48,442 nucleotides of DNA, taken from Phlegmacium glaucopus (taxonomy: Eukaryota > Basidiomycota > Agaricomycetes > Agaricales > Cortinariaceae). Made by a program: the position numbers and the translations under genes. Of the stretch, positions 19,579 through 30,952 are shown in pieces; the stretch's first letter is position 1; each line of letters starts with the position of its first letter. The DNA lies in NCBI GenBank assembly GCA_015039465.1, contig MU130544.1, forward strand, positions 63,895 through 112,336. Reading direction: 5' to 3'. The notes under the pieces are model-generated. The model was not told the DNA's origin. It did no database searches and worked only from the letters and a program-made list of their open reading frames with translations.

Positions 19579-20560
19579 GAGTGTTCAGGTCCATTTTAGA
19601 AGAATTTGAGTACTATCTGAATGAATAATAACCTGAATCTTTTGCCACATCAGTGAAACATCAGTGCTGCTATGTCCTTGACTTATTTACCCATTGTAGC
19701 ACAGTAAGATACATATTTTGAAGGGAAATTCAATTCTTTTGTTTTTATTGAAACAGAGGAGAATTGGTGAAGATACAGTTTAAGTATTATTCCACATCAA
19801 ATCCCACCTCAAGCAGATTTTATTTCACAACTCCCAGTCCCTTCTGCGACAAATATTTAGTACTGTCCAATAGATATTCTCAATTAAAATTTGGTGAGTA
19901 TTAAATATTGCACTTGGAGTAAGAACTGAATATGTAACTTTCAGAATACACTTGGGCAACAGAGAAATCAATGTTCCTGAGAATATCACATAAATTCTTG
20001 CTTATTTGAAAATATTAGTATATCTATCAATGCAGATTTTCAATGCCAATCTAACAGTCATATTTTCACTGGAAACAGGTATAAACTGACGAAGTTATTC
20101 TACAAATATTCAAGATGGTTCAAAATCCATCTAAATTTACTGCATTTGGAAAAAAATTGATTCCCACCCTAAGTTCCACAAGTTGCTGTAACAAATTTTC
20201 TGTAGGAAATCTTCATGGCAAGCGGTCTAGGGACTAGCATGGTAAACTACAGTTTAGACAGATTCACAAAATAAAATCCATTTTCTCCCTTGTTTGGAAT
20301 CTTGATAGTACAAAATTTGGCATACAAGTAGACACCAATATTAACTACAATGCCTGTAATTTTCAGAAGATAAAATAGAGAGATGATTATGTAAACTCAA
20401 ATGGTACAGTTCAGAACAATTTTTCCATACTGAACTGTTCTATTTCAATGTGACAACTCTCCTGCATTCACTTTCCAACACTTTTAGACAAAATCTACAT
20501 CATTGTAAACTAGAACATCTTGGCTATCATACAGAGAAAGAATTTTAAGAATAGCAGCAG
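19579..20560. other. AT-rich, CpG-poor DNA without a recognised feature
   Basis: No convincing ORF, TIR or LTR end was found. It lies at the left end of the CpG-depleted transposon island. Confidence 0.4.
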
Positions 20561-20589
20561 AATTGCACTTGCAAGTTGCTTTTTTTCCC

Positions 20590-20806
20590 AGGAACCAGAG
20601 TTTACCAAACTTTACCATGCTAGTCCCTAAAGTGATCCATTCAATGGTGATAGTGACACTCTGGTTCCAAGCCAGGTTCTTCAGAACTGGCGTCCAAGGA
20701 TGTTGGTGGTGTTCTCTGGTCATTGTGGAGTGAAGGATGGAATCAGGATGCTGCAAAACACCCAGATATGGAAAGCTATGTGAATTGCTTGGTTCAGTTG
20801 ATGTGA
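20590..20806 (+). pseudogene. Remnant of a WD-kinase C-terminus
   Basis: The plus strand reads PFNGDSDTLVPSQVLQNW, then after a small frame change VGGVLWSLWSEGWNQ and KHPDMESYVNCLVQLM with TGA at 20804. This matches the last exon of the WD-kinases at 34 and 38 kb (LVPGQVLQ, DVGDVLWSLWNEGWNQ, RPDMASYVGRLN) but lies on the other strand, more than 13 kb away. The upstream kinase lobe is not recognisable. The minus-strand ORF 20484-20756 is its shadow. Confidence 0.75.
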
Positions 20807-21052
20807 ATGGGGTTTATTCTGTTCCCTCTCTTGTGAAATTGGCATGTTCCAAAGTGTGTCATTCGTTTCATCAGAATTGACTACTTACAGAGGTGGTTTA
20901 GTTGCCATCGTGCTTTGGTATTATTGTCATCTACAGTGTTGTATTGCACATTAAAGGAATGTAACAAATGTAAGATTTATGCTTCTTGGAACAATGATTA
21001 TTTTTTCTTTTCTCTGTTTTCTTACTTGTAGTGCCTTAGTTTCAAGTGATAT

Positions 21053-21165
21053 TTTGAATAAAACATGTTACTAACGACTATTCATGAGAGCGCCTTTGAT
21101 AGAATATGACATTTGCAGATGGCCTTAGCTGTCAACTTCCAATTGCCAGTCAAGTCTCTTTTGAA
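21053..21165 (+). repeat. Dispersed repeat, related copy at ~33716-33812
   Basis: Contains AATAAAACATGTTACTAAC, then GATAGAATATGACATT and CCAATTGCCA; the same order (AATAAAATATGTTACTAAC, GATAGAACATGATATT, CCAATTGCCA) occurs at 33 kb in the same orientation. Part of it (CCAATTGCCAGTCAAG) also resembles the reverse complement of ~18965-19000. Probably an old transposon fragment. Confidence 0.55.
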
Positions 21166-21750
21166 GCATGTCCCCCATATGTGGAGCTGTGGATATGGAT
21201 GGATATTGAGTGAGAGGACAGCAGAGCCACTTGGGAGTATGGCATTGTCATTTTACTTTGTGAATGGATGAAAAAAAGGATCTGAGTACGTGTCGTTTCC
21301 TGTAAAGTCATTGCTTCATGAGCTAAATATGATAGATAATCAGGAATGGTGGCATCATCAAAATAAAATTGAAGAATGGGGACTTAGGGAGGTGGCAATT
21401 GGTGCACAGAGAAGGGTTGAAACTTGGATAGATGCATATCATAGCCACTCAGACTATGATATTGTTCCAAGATCAAAGGTCCCTTTGGACTTTGAACCAA
21501 GGGTCTCTGCACCGCCATCCTTGGGCACTCTTTCAAAGTTGAGACCATTGAGATGAAACTAATGGAAGAGTAAAAAACATGGTAATATTTGGATGGTAAT
21601 GATGTTTCACAGCCACGATACGCACATTGCAGTGCCATGTTAGATCCATTGCATTTAGCCTCTGGAGGTGCATGTGCTCTACAGATACAAGCACTGACTT
21701 CAATCATGTCATGTGTTCAGCGAGGTTGTTCACATTGGCTGGGCCCTGCA

Positions 21751-22100
21751 TGTTAGGGGACGTCTTCTGTATCGACAAGCAATACTAAAGACTTAGGAGA
21801 AGGGAGTCGCCAGTAACCAAGTTTATAACAAGGTGCCATTGTAAGATGGCACCTGCTACCTATATATACAGAAGGACCAAGGTAACTACCCTTGGCCCTG
21901 ATAGCAATTGTATGAGTAAAATAGAAAATAGAACACATGTTTGTAAGAACATGTGGTAGCAATCTACCTGGGGGATGCACATGTGTACAGTACTTACTAA
22001 TAGTCAGCAGGTGGTAATCCTGTTAGTCCGAGCATATCAATGTTCGTGTACAATACTAGGGGAGGGTCGAGATGGAGTGTGTAAGCATATGTAGGTACCT
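21751..22100 (+). mobile_element. Candidate LTR fragment
   Basis: Starts TGTTAGGGGACG, the same start as the gypsy LTR at 12888. It then has short palindromes (GGTGCCAT...ATGGCACC; CCAAGG...CCTTGG; ACATGT...ACATGT) and a CTATATATACAG promoter-like site. No CA end or target duplication was located. It could be a decayed LTR of another family. Confidence 0.3.
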
Positions 22101-22969
22101 ACATAGTGTCCTCTGACACTGCATTGATGGGAAATTCAGATTGGTTTGTGGTGATCAAATACTGGAGTTGTTCCTCAACCTGAATTCTGATGTGCAACCA
22201 TAACTAATTATCAACATTTCATAAATGAAGAACTCAAATTTTGTACAGGGAAGATACTTACCATTGTTGTTATTCACAGGATCAGCTAAAGGACTCAGAG
22301 GTGAATGCCTATCATCACCGTGACTGCCATGAGGTTTGTGAACTGCAGCCACAAGAACACTTATCCCCATTCCTCCATGTGGTATTGAAGAGTTTGATTC
22401 GTTGGCATACATGTCATTGTAACTGGTTGATGTTGCGTTCAAGTTCTAGAGTAACCCGTTGATATGATTTAAATCTGCATAAGCATGGTTTTTGCAATTT
22501 TTATCTATTATTTCAGCATAAATATTAATTATTGCACCAATAACTGGCTAATACAACTGATAATAGACAAGGGAATCAGAGTTGTTTACCCTACAACTGC
22601 TGATTAGACCTATTACTGTGTGACTTAAATGCATATAGTTAATAAGTGTGGTCAATAGACTATCATTTGTTACACTACAAATTGCATGTCTGGATTAAAA
22701 CCAATAAATCCATGAATATCCTTACAGACTTGGCACAGGAAAAGTTAAATAAACAATATTGGGTTAGCAATGTCATGGGGTGTGATTTTGGAGCAATGGA
22801 ATATTATTAATAAATATTCAGGGGAAGGTTGGTGCCCTAGCAACAGTGGAAGCAGAATAACCAAGATAGTGGAACCATGTGATTGTGTGGGAATCATGAT
22901 GATTAAGGATAGGGGGAGTGCTGAACAATCATAAAGATTGTTTCCAGGCACAATAGGCACAGTTACCAT
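22101..22969. other. AT-rich region; one weak minus-strand exon-like stretch
   Basis: Minus-strand 22439-22257 reads a coherent low-complexity stretch (YNDMYANESNSSIPHGG; DDRHSPLSPLADPVNNNN) followed by a good splice donor GTAAGTATC. No partner exon or domain was found. The rest shows no feature. Confidence 0.25.
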
Positions 22970-23770
22970 CAAGAGGGGTGGAAACTACCTAAAATTAGTA
23001 ACATGGGGCTAAAAATAGACAACCCCTATATTTTCAGGAACAATGAGTGCACATGGTCAGAACCAAAGTAAAAGGTACCAGGAACCAGTATATCTATTTT
23101 TGGACATTATCTATTTTTAAATATCTCAAATGTATAAAATACCTCCCAGGGTTTGTAAATAGTCAGAAAATTGGATTCTTTCTTTCCCCCCTCATTTGCA
23201 ACCTAGTACAGCTCCTTGTCTTAGACATTGAGCAAGAACACTTGTCTTTCAGATCAGGGTATTGAACATAAATCAGTTTCTCAGAGTGTTGAACTTGTTG
23301 TAACAATTGTTGAATTGTTATAAAAGTTGTGTTGTGTTAAAGTCATAGCAGAAGTTTGAGTCTTCTTGTGTATGCAATTGTGTTGAAGTCATAACAGAAG
23401 CAAGGGGTCTTCTTGTGTATGCAATTGTGTTGAAGTTGTAACAAAGTCTTGGACTTTTGTGAACACAATTTTAAATCAATCAGTAAAGTCTTAGGAATTC
23501 TTTGACTGATTGTTGGTGCAAGCCATAAATTGCAAAACTACTTAAAAGTTTGATCATCCTTCAATTGATCCAAATTATTGTTGTTATTGTGTGTACTAGT
23601 TGAAGTGAAATTCAAAGTTGTGGAAAGGTTATACTTTCTAGAAAACCCAACTTGCATTATAAGATTGTATAAAGTGTTGATTGAGTTATTGTTTTGAGTA
23701 GAGGATTTTATAATCTTGAAAATACACCTTTTCTCAACAACCTCTGTGCAGTTACATCACCGTTAGAGCC
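22970..23770 (+). mobile_element. Probable 5' LTR and leader of a decayed copia-like element
   Basis: An LTR-like stretch ends near TTACATCA (23762) and is followed at once by CCGTTAGAGCCATGG, which resembles the primer-site/start-codon junction of fungal copia elements. The ATG at 23771 starts MESAQINE and then stops; after frame changes there is SSEPLDFERQMRHF. The left end and target duplication were not found. Only the beginning of gag remains recognisable. Confidence 0.35.
23334..23470 (+). repeat. Three tandem ~46-bp units inside the copia-like LTR
   Basis: Units 23334-23379, 23380-23426 and 23427-23470 each start GTGTTRAAGT and end in a variant of GTATGCAATT; the third is more diverged. 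Confidence 0.7.
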
Positions 23771-23799
23771 ATGGAGTCAGCACAAATAAATGAATGACA

Positions 23800-25980
23800 T
23801 ATGAAAATGTTGGGCAGGAGCTCTGAGCCTCTAGATTTTGAGAGGCAGATGAGACATTTTTGAAGACTTTTCTGTACGCTGCTAATCAATTGAACTCATA
23901 TGCGACTGCAAATTCAATGTAACACTAATATGCGCAGAAGTCATAGAATGGCTTTCTCTTGAAATTTTGTAGGTATGGTAGGCTATTCTAACTGTTGCCC
24001 AGCAAAGACTGTCAAGATGACAGCTAAAGAAGTCATTGTAGTAAAATTTTCAAAGGTTTGTGACATGCCTTAATTAATTCAAGCCACTTCAGAGCCAATC
24101 AAATAGCATGGGAAATTTGGCTCCTATTGCTTAATGTTGGTTGAAGACCCCCTGGCTCCTGAGGTGATCTAGCTACTCAAATATTTTGGTGATTTTAAAA
24201 ATATTATTTAGCAAGATATAAAAAAAGCAGCTTGAGCCATCAGCAACACTAGTTCTCCCTTCTTCCACATGCTCTTAGGGCTGACCACCATACCAGTGGC
24301 CACAAAAGTCCTCCCTTCTGTGCGCTCTGCCACATCTCGACGCACCACCTCCCACTCGTCTCAAGTCCATTTCTCCTTGCTGACATTGACCCCAGCCTTT
24401 CTAATTAGGTCTCCAACAGTGGCACCATGGTGCTGTTTTTCCAATCAGCAAGCCACTCTTTGAGAATGATATCTTACTCCATTGGCTATTGTTTCACTGC
24501 TAAACCAGATCATGGGATTGAGGAATATTTTTGGATGGGCCATGAACTATTTTAGCACACGGTTGACACTCCTAATTTATATAGTACTGAGATGATTGGG
24601 GAGACGAAGATTTTAGAAACATACTGGTTATACACTGGTGTTCTCATGTATTAACTCACAATGGGGGTAATAAAATATCTGGGATGTGGCCATAGATAGA
24701 TAATGGGTATTTATAAAGGTACTGCCAGTGGGGCTGACAAACAAAGCATTGAGGTGTGCTGGTGGCTAACACTAGCACATTGCCAGAAGTGCTGGAACCT
24801 TATATGATTCATCCTAAATGATGATTCCAAGATATCATATTGAAAATCGGCTATAGTATAGGGGCTTATGAATATACTAGAGTGGTGGGCTGTTGCTTTG
24901 CACAGCGGTATATGAGACTTATTTTGAGTTATATATTTTTAGAAAAGGTTTAATTTATTTACATGCAACATAAAATAATAAATAATAAGTATTGGCATCA
25001 CATGACTTGCATCATGTGAACCTTCTTGTGAACAAACAGTGCATGAGAATCTCTTTTATATATCTTCCTTTACAACCACTACTTCCTTCAAATTTTCTAG
25101 GACTATCCATACACTTTAGCTTACTCTCTTTCATTTCCCTTCCACCCTTACCTGATGGTAGAGTAGGATTGTTGGGGTTAGCTGCTGGTCCCCATCAGTC
25201 CTTTGCCCTAGAGATTTTGACAACTATAAATTTGTTCATTAACTCTTCACCTATCACAACTATTTTCAGGTCTTTATATTCATATACCCTGTCTCTCTCA
25301 TAGCATGAACAAGTGTACAAGATGATATTTTTTTGCATTATTTATACTCAAATTGAACAATATATTTTCAGATTATATTTCATAAGTAAATATATTGTTT
25401 TAATTTTATCAGATATAAAAGGCAAATAAAGTATAGAACAAGTAAACTCAGTCTCTGAATAAAGGACTGAGGTTATCATGAACAAATAAAGTATTGTATA
25501 TGAGGGAAATTCTCTTCACTCTTGGGGAATGACAGTGAGTGAGTGAATGTTGTTATGAAGCAAGAATGAAATGGAGGATTTGTATGAGTAAGAAAATATA
25601 GATAAAAATATTTCACTGTTCCTGACAATGAATGGTTTGTACATCCAACATAAAGAATAAATGGAAGTATGATGAAACAAAATATAATTTAAAAGATACA
25701 GAAAGGGAAGGGTAGAATGGAGAGGGTAAGACATGGGCTAAGTAGGTATGTATAAGAATAAATTTATTATAATCTAAGTTTTGTAATTTGGAATTTAAAA
25801 TTTAAAATTTTTGCTTTAGCAAATAAGTGATTTATTGCTTGGTTTGATTGTTATTTAAATATTCTTGTCAGTGTAATTCAAAATTAAATTTGGTTGTGTC
25901 AATAATTGATTTATTTTTCAGTGTAAAATGACATTGCATTATATTAACCATTATATATTTTTAAATGATCTATTTTTTCT
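23800..25980. other. AT-rich CpG-poor region; one GC-richer fragment
   Basis: Mostly featureless. The stretch 24255-24475 is richer in G+C; its minus strand reads ATVGDLIRKAGVNVSKEKW and EWEVVRRDVAERTEGRTFVA with an intervening stop, suggesting a fragment of a coding sequence I cannot name. From 25000 to 25980 no CpG and no ORF of interest were seen. Confidence 0.4.
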
Positions 25981-25982
25981 AT

Positions 25983-26760
25983 TTACATTAGAGCTTGTTC
26001 TTTTTGACATAGGGAATGGGTTGTTTGTCCATCATGATACCAAACATTAAAAATTTTATCAATGAGTCTTGTAGTAAAGTGATTGCCATTGGTATATATA
26101 ATTCCTTTCAATATATAATGTTTTGATGAATTTGAAATATTAAAAGTGGGAGAATTGTTGATGTCAATCCAAGGTACTAAGGCAAATATTAAGATTGGAG
26201 GAAGTTTATTAATGTATTGAGTGTTGTATAGTGGGAAATTCTTTTTGGTAAATCTAAAGCATTTAGGGCAATTTTTATGAGTTTTTTTATTTTTCTTGTT
26301 AACTTTAAAATTTATATATTGTTGTATGGTTGCTTTATGCTGTAGATTCTCATAGTCTGAAGAACACCAACCAACAGTGGTGTAATCTTGAAAATATGAA
26401 TATTGTTTGTTAATTATAAAATTACGGTTCCAACATTGTGAATGTGAAGTTCCATATGATTCCTTTAATGTAATCTCTCTGACTAATTCATCTATATCTG
26501 TGTAATTCTTTCCAAAATGGTATTGTAAAGGTTTTTTATGGTGTAATAGTGTTCTTAAATGATCATGTATTATTTCAAATGTACATTGATTTGATGATAA
26601 TAAAAGAAACCCTGAATTAAGCAGTTGTAGATATTGAGTTCCATTTTCAAAGTATGCTTTATGAATCAACTGACCTTCATCCCATATATGGTGAAGCAAT
26701 GTAAATAATGAGTTGTATGCACAACTGTAATTAATGCTATCCCAAGGAGACCTAGGGGTG
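25983..26760 (-). pseudogene. Cysteine-protease (USP-like) C-terminal domain of the helicase gene
   Basis: Reads WDSINYSCAYNSLFTLLHHI at its start, with a candidate nucleophile Cys in YSCAYNSL. Near the end are GNHFTTRLIDKIFNVWYHDG, with a candidate catalytic His, and a stop at 25983. The Cys-box/His-box spacing of about 190 residues suits a ubiquitin-specific-protease-like fold, as found at the C-terminus of many basidiomycete Pif1/Helitron-type proteins. A one-base frame change near 26745 separates it from the helicase frame (...PSPLGLLG), so it is now disconnected, but otherwise this 238-residue frame is open, the best preserved part of the gene. Other papain-like folds are possible. Confidence 0.65.
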
Positions 26761-27758
26761 ATGGAGTATACAAGCTATTGGAAACTAGTGAAGATATTTT
26801 TATTTTTTTTGGTGTTGTTTCTATATCTTTATCAATAGTTTGTAAAGTAGAAATTTTGCATTTTGATTTATCTTTGTCTTTAGTAGATGTATGATTTATA
26901 AGGTTTTGATAGATATTGATGTTCCATGTACCATCTTCTTCTTTTGTTTGAAGAGAATTTTCAATATCAATCCATGTTGAATCATGGTGCAAGTTATTAG
27001 TTTCATTTTTTGTTTTAAATTCAGTTAGATATTTATGTATCATTGGGTTATGTAATGGTCCAAAATATGTTTTATTTATATGACCTCCATAAATTTTCAT
27101 TGTGATATCATTCAAAAGGTTTAGTTCTCTGAATTCTTGATGTAGATGTCCAGATAATCCTTGTGTAATTTTATTTGAATTAAAACCTTGAATGATGAGT
27201 GTTCCAGCTGCACTTGAACTTCATAATAAACAGGTATACATTGATTGAAAGTTTTGACAATGACTTAGATTCACAACATTGTATAGACAAGTTCTTCCTT
27301 GTGATGCATAGTCTGTCATAGAGAAATTTGGTAACACATTTACTTGTTGTCTAATTATATTTATTTCACAGTCATTTGGCAGCTTGTATTTTACATTTTT
27401 TGATGTCTTGGTCATTGGAATTACATTTTTAGGCAAATGTGGTAATTGCATTGGTTTGGGTGGATGTTTTAATTCTAAATATAATGTTTCTAAAACATTT
27501 TGTTTTTGTGGGCCTTCTATAGCATCCCATCCTATAATATAGGCTTCTTGTCCTTTTGTAATGCAAAGTTCAGTAGCATCATTATTTCTTATCATTACAG
27601 GCAGACCTAAACATAATGATAGTTTACCTGGAAAATGTTCACTAGAATGTGGGCTGCAATTCCAAAGTATTTGCTGAATATTAATTGGGATATTAACATC
27701 TGCAGAAGCCTTTTTGGATCTTTGTATGCCTTTCCTCTTTTGCCCTATAGTAGAATTG

Positions 27759-28339
27759 TGTTAAGTTCAAGAACTCTGTTCCGGAGTTTCGGATGGAGTA
27801 ACAGACAGAGTCACGGAACAGAGTCACGGAAAGGATAGGACTTAGCCTCAGCTTATGTGCTGTGCTACCCAGAACCTTCGTGTCCTAGATTTCGGAGTAA
27901 GACAGAGCAGAGCGGAACCGGAAGTTGCAAAGAACTTAGAGGAAGACCAAGAGTGGGAAACTAAGTTGATATTCGAACTGAGGAAAACATACAAGATTTG
28001 AGTACTTAAATAATAAAAGAAATAGCAACCAAAATATAGAATATAAATATAAGTGCTGCATACTGCTCCCGGAAGGTCCTGCATTCTTGGGGTGAATAAT
28101 CCATAGCTTGTGTGCTGACTGATGGTGGGAAAGTGATGACAAAGAAATAGTGGTTGTGACGAAGATGTGGAAATGAGTTTGGAGTAACGTCGGAAGAGCC
28201 GGAATGATACGGAGAAGTCTTGGAGTTGGACGTAGGAGGAGTAGAACCGGAAACAAGGGAAAGTACTGGAACGGAGTACGGACTTCCGGAAATAACTCCG
28301 ACGGAGTCGGACCGGAGTAACGTATGACGGAATGTAACA
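27759..28339. mobile_element. Solo LTR 1 (581 bp), target duplication AATTG
   Basis: Begins TGTTAAG and ends TGTAACA, with AATTG at 27754-27758 and 28340-28344. Homologous along its length to solo LTR 2. Rich in CpG (about 26 by eye) within otherwise CpG-free DNA, so it is a younger insertion. It interrupts the helicase gene. Long minus-strand ORFs inside are not genes. Confidence 0.92.
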
Positions 28340-29952
28340 AATTGCTTCACTTATCAATTGAAGAAAAAGTGTCAAATTTTGTCCAGTATCTTTAGAGAAT
28401 CAGATTGAACCCAAGTCATTTATTTGGTCTTTTTGAGTATTTAAAGATGTTATGACAGATACATTCCTGAAATTTGGATCTGTTAATGTTTGTCTTTTCT
28501 GTTTTTATTAACAACAAGGTTTTGTAGGAAGGTTAGGTCATCTTTTGTGCAGGCTGCATATCTCATATTGCTCAAGGCAGTTCTGAACTTTTGATCATCT
28601 TCTGATATCTCTGTCTGTCTCATATTTTGAGTTAAGATTACAACAGTTGTAATTTGATGCCATAATATCTTGCCTATTGTGGATTCTTGATCTCTCTTTG
28701 ACATTGTGTAATTTTGTGTTTTGGATACAATGTTACTGTATAATGGTGATCCATGTGTTGGTGGAAGTTGTGCAAAGTCACCTACTAAAATCATATTTTT
28801 ACCTCCAAAAGGTTTATCACATTCATTTGTAACTTTAGAAAGTTGGGAACTTATTGTATATAACTCATGACATGCAATCATAGATATTTAATCAATAAAT
28901 ATGTAATCAACACCTTTGAGATGTTCTTGTATCTCTTTGATTACAGTAGCTTCATTTCCTAATATTTCATTTTCATTAGTGAAATTAGATCAAATACCAA
29001 GGGCTGAGTGATATGTTGAACCATTCAGAAGAGCAGCAGCTGTTCCTGTAATGAATCAATGATTTTTTTTTTTTTCATTGAACATTGATATCAATGCTTT
29101 AATTACCTGGGTCTTGCCCATTCCTCCCATTCCTCCTAGATACATTTTTAATTGTTGAGGATAGATGTCAGAGGCATGATTTGCTATGATGTGAAAGGCT
29201 CTTTTTTGTTCTTTATTGAGTGAAATTTTCAGAATGGTATTTGATATTATTTCATGGTCTTTGACATTTTGTGCTTGAAATTTATGGAGAAAATATTCTG
29301 CAGGTAACAATTTAACATCTAATGGTTGTAAAAAGGTGTTTTGTGTTTTAGGTAATGTCAATACAGTAGATTTATGGTTAATTTTTTTGACAGTCAACAA
29401 ATTATCTCAACATTGTTTTACAGTACTTTGCCACTGAGCCCCAGTTTTATGAATATCTGGATGAAATTCATGGAAGTTTAGTTGTGTATCTGAATGTATT
29501 ATTTGATCCAAATAGCCAACTTGGTTCATCATTATTTCAGTTTCAATCATTTGTTGAACTTTATTAATTGTAATGGGACCTAAAACATTTTGATCACCAT
29601 AATTTTCTTCTGTTGTTGAATGTATTCCAAAATTACAATCAGTGTCATTGTAATCTTCAACCAAGGATGACATTTGCTTTTCAATTATATTGGATTGTTG
29701 TTTTAGTATTGCATGATAGTCATCTCTTTCATCTAGACATTCATAACATAAGTTAAAGTTGTTCATAATTTTGGTATGTTCCATGGTGAACTTACATGAT
29801 GTAAATGCTTCAGCCCATGTTTGATTTATATTTTTCAAATCTTGATTTTTTTCACCATGGTTTGAAAAGAGTTAACATTGTACAACAATAATATTCAAAG
29901 TCTCCTTGGTCACATCAAGGTAGTGAGCCACCAATAAAATTTAATATAAAGG

Positions 29953-30532
29953 TGTTAAGTTTAGACAAAGGGATAACATCAGAGTAATTCCGGAACGGAT
30001 GGAATGGAACTGGAACAAGTAACAGAAAGGACTTTGGCCTCAGTGTATGTGCTGTGCCGCCCAGCTCCTATAGTGTCCTGATTTTGGAACCAGAAGAGGA
30101 AGGAATAAGACAGAAGACCTCAGTGACTTAGAGGATGAACAAGAGGAGGAAACTAAGTTGATATTCAAAACTGAGGATAACATACAAGTTTCAAGTACTT
30201 AAATAATGAAAGGAATAGCAACTGAAATATAAAGATTAAATATAAACTGCTGCATTCTGCTCCCGGAAGGTCCTGCATTCTTGGGTGAATAATCCATAGC
30301 GGGTGTACTGACTGATAGTGGGAAAGTGATGACAAAGAAATAGTGGTTGTGGCAAAAATGTGGTAATGGGTTTGGAGTAATGTCGGAAGAGCTGGAATGA
30401 TATGGAGAAGTCTCGGAGTTGGATGTAGGAAGAGTAAACCTGGAAACAAGGGAAAGTACTGGAACAGAGTATGGACTACTGGAGACAACTCCAATGGAGC
30501 TGGACCAGAGTAATGTATAACAGAATATAACA
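29953..30532. mobile_element. Solo LTR 2 (580 bp), target duplication AAAGG
   Basis: Begins TGTTAAG and ends TATAACA, with AAAGG at 29948-29952 and 30533-30537. Same family as solo LTR 1, but with only about 7 CpG and many C-to-T or G-to-A differences (GAGCCGGAATGATACGG against GAGCTGGAATGATATGG), consistent with longer exposure to methylated-CpG decay. Confidence 0.92.
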
Positions 30533-30771
30533 AAAGGTTTCTGAGTGTGAAGGAATACATTTGACTTTATGAGTTTTTCTCTGGGTGTGACCAGGTAAAA
30601 ATTGTAGGTATGTTGCATCTTTGATTTTTTTTTGGTTTTGATTTTCACTGATAATTTTGTCCAACCATATAATGATAATGTTTTATATGCTTTAGGGCAG
30701 TATTTATAATCATCTACTTTGGATGATGCTACATAATTTTTTCCATGTCATCTTCAACATTTGTAATATGT

Positions 30772-30952
30772 TGATTATTATTATTATTATTATGAATATC
30801 AATGTTAACATTAATATTACAATCAACATCATCATTAATATTATCAATATTATTACCATCACCATAATCATGATCACCAATATCATCATCATTGTTACCA
30901 CCTTCATCATCCCCACCACCTTCATTATCATTATCATTATCATCACTACTAT
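30772..30952. repeat. ATN trinucleotide-rich low-complexity tract
   Basis: Plus strand is made of ATT, ATC and ACC triplets. On the minus strand one frame is a run of Asp, Asn and Gly ending in ITNVEDDMEKIM, directly before the helicase segment at ~30690 but one base out of frame. It may be the acidic linker of the helicase protein. Confidence 0.7.

Larger units (their letters stand above)
26745..30760 (-). pseudogene. Pif1-type helicase of a Helitron-like element, decayed and interrupted
   Basis: Reading right to left: CPKAYKTLSLYGWTKL (about 30690), LPGHTQRKTHKVKC (about 30580), then solo LTR 2, then NLCYECLDERDDYHAIL (about 29740), the P-loop YLGGMGGMGKTQVIKALIS (about 29090-29145), Walker B YIFID*ISM with a stop in place of the Glu (about 28890), GKNMILVGDFAQLPPTHG (about 28750), LTQNMRQ (about 28620), then solo LTR 1, then GLPVMIRNNDATE (about 27600), FSMTDYASQGRT (about 27300) and GLSGHLHQEFRELNLL (about 27130). 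This is the Pif1-like helicase carried by fungal Helitrons, which unwinds DNA in rolling-circle transposition. No Rep (HUH) domain or Helitron ends were found. Stops, frameshifts and two insertions make it non-functional. The region has a single CpG in 4.4 kb outside the LTRs. Confidence 0.85.

Noticed and set aside
20484..20756. Minus-strand 90-codon ORF as a gene
   Set aside because: It is the antisense shadow of the kinase-tail remnant on the plus strand.
27848..28375. Long minus-strand ORFs as genes in the solo LTR (same at 30165-30648)
   Set aside because: They lie wholly or mainly inside solo LTRs in several frames, lack domains, and are explained by the LTR.
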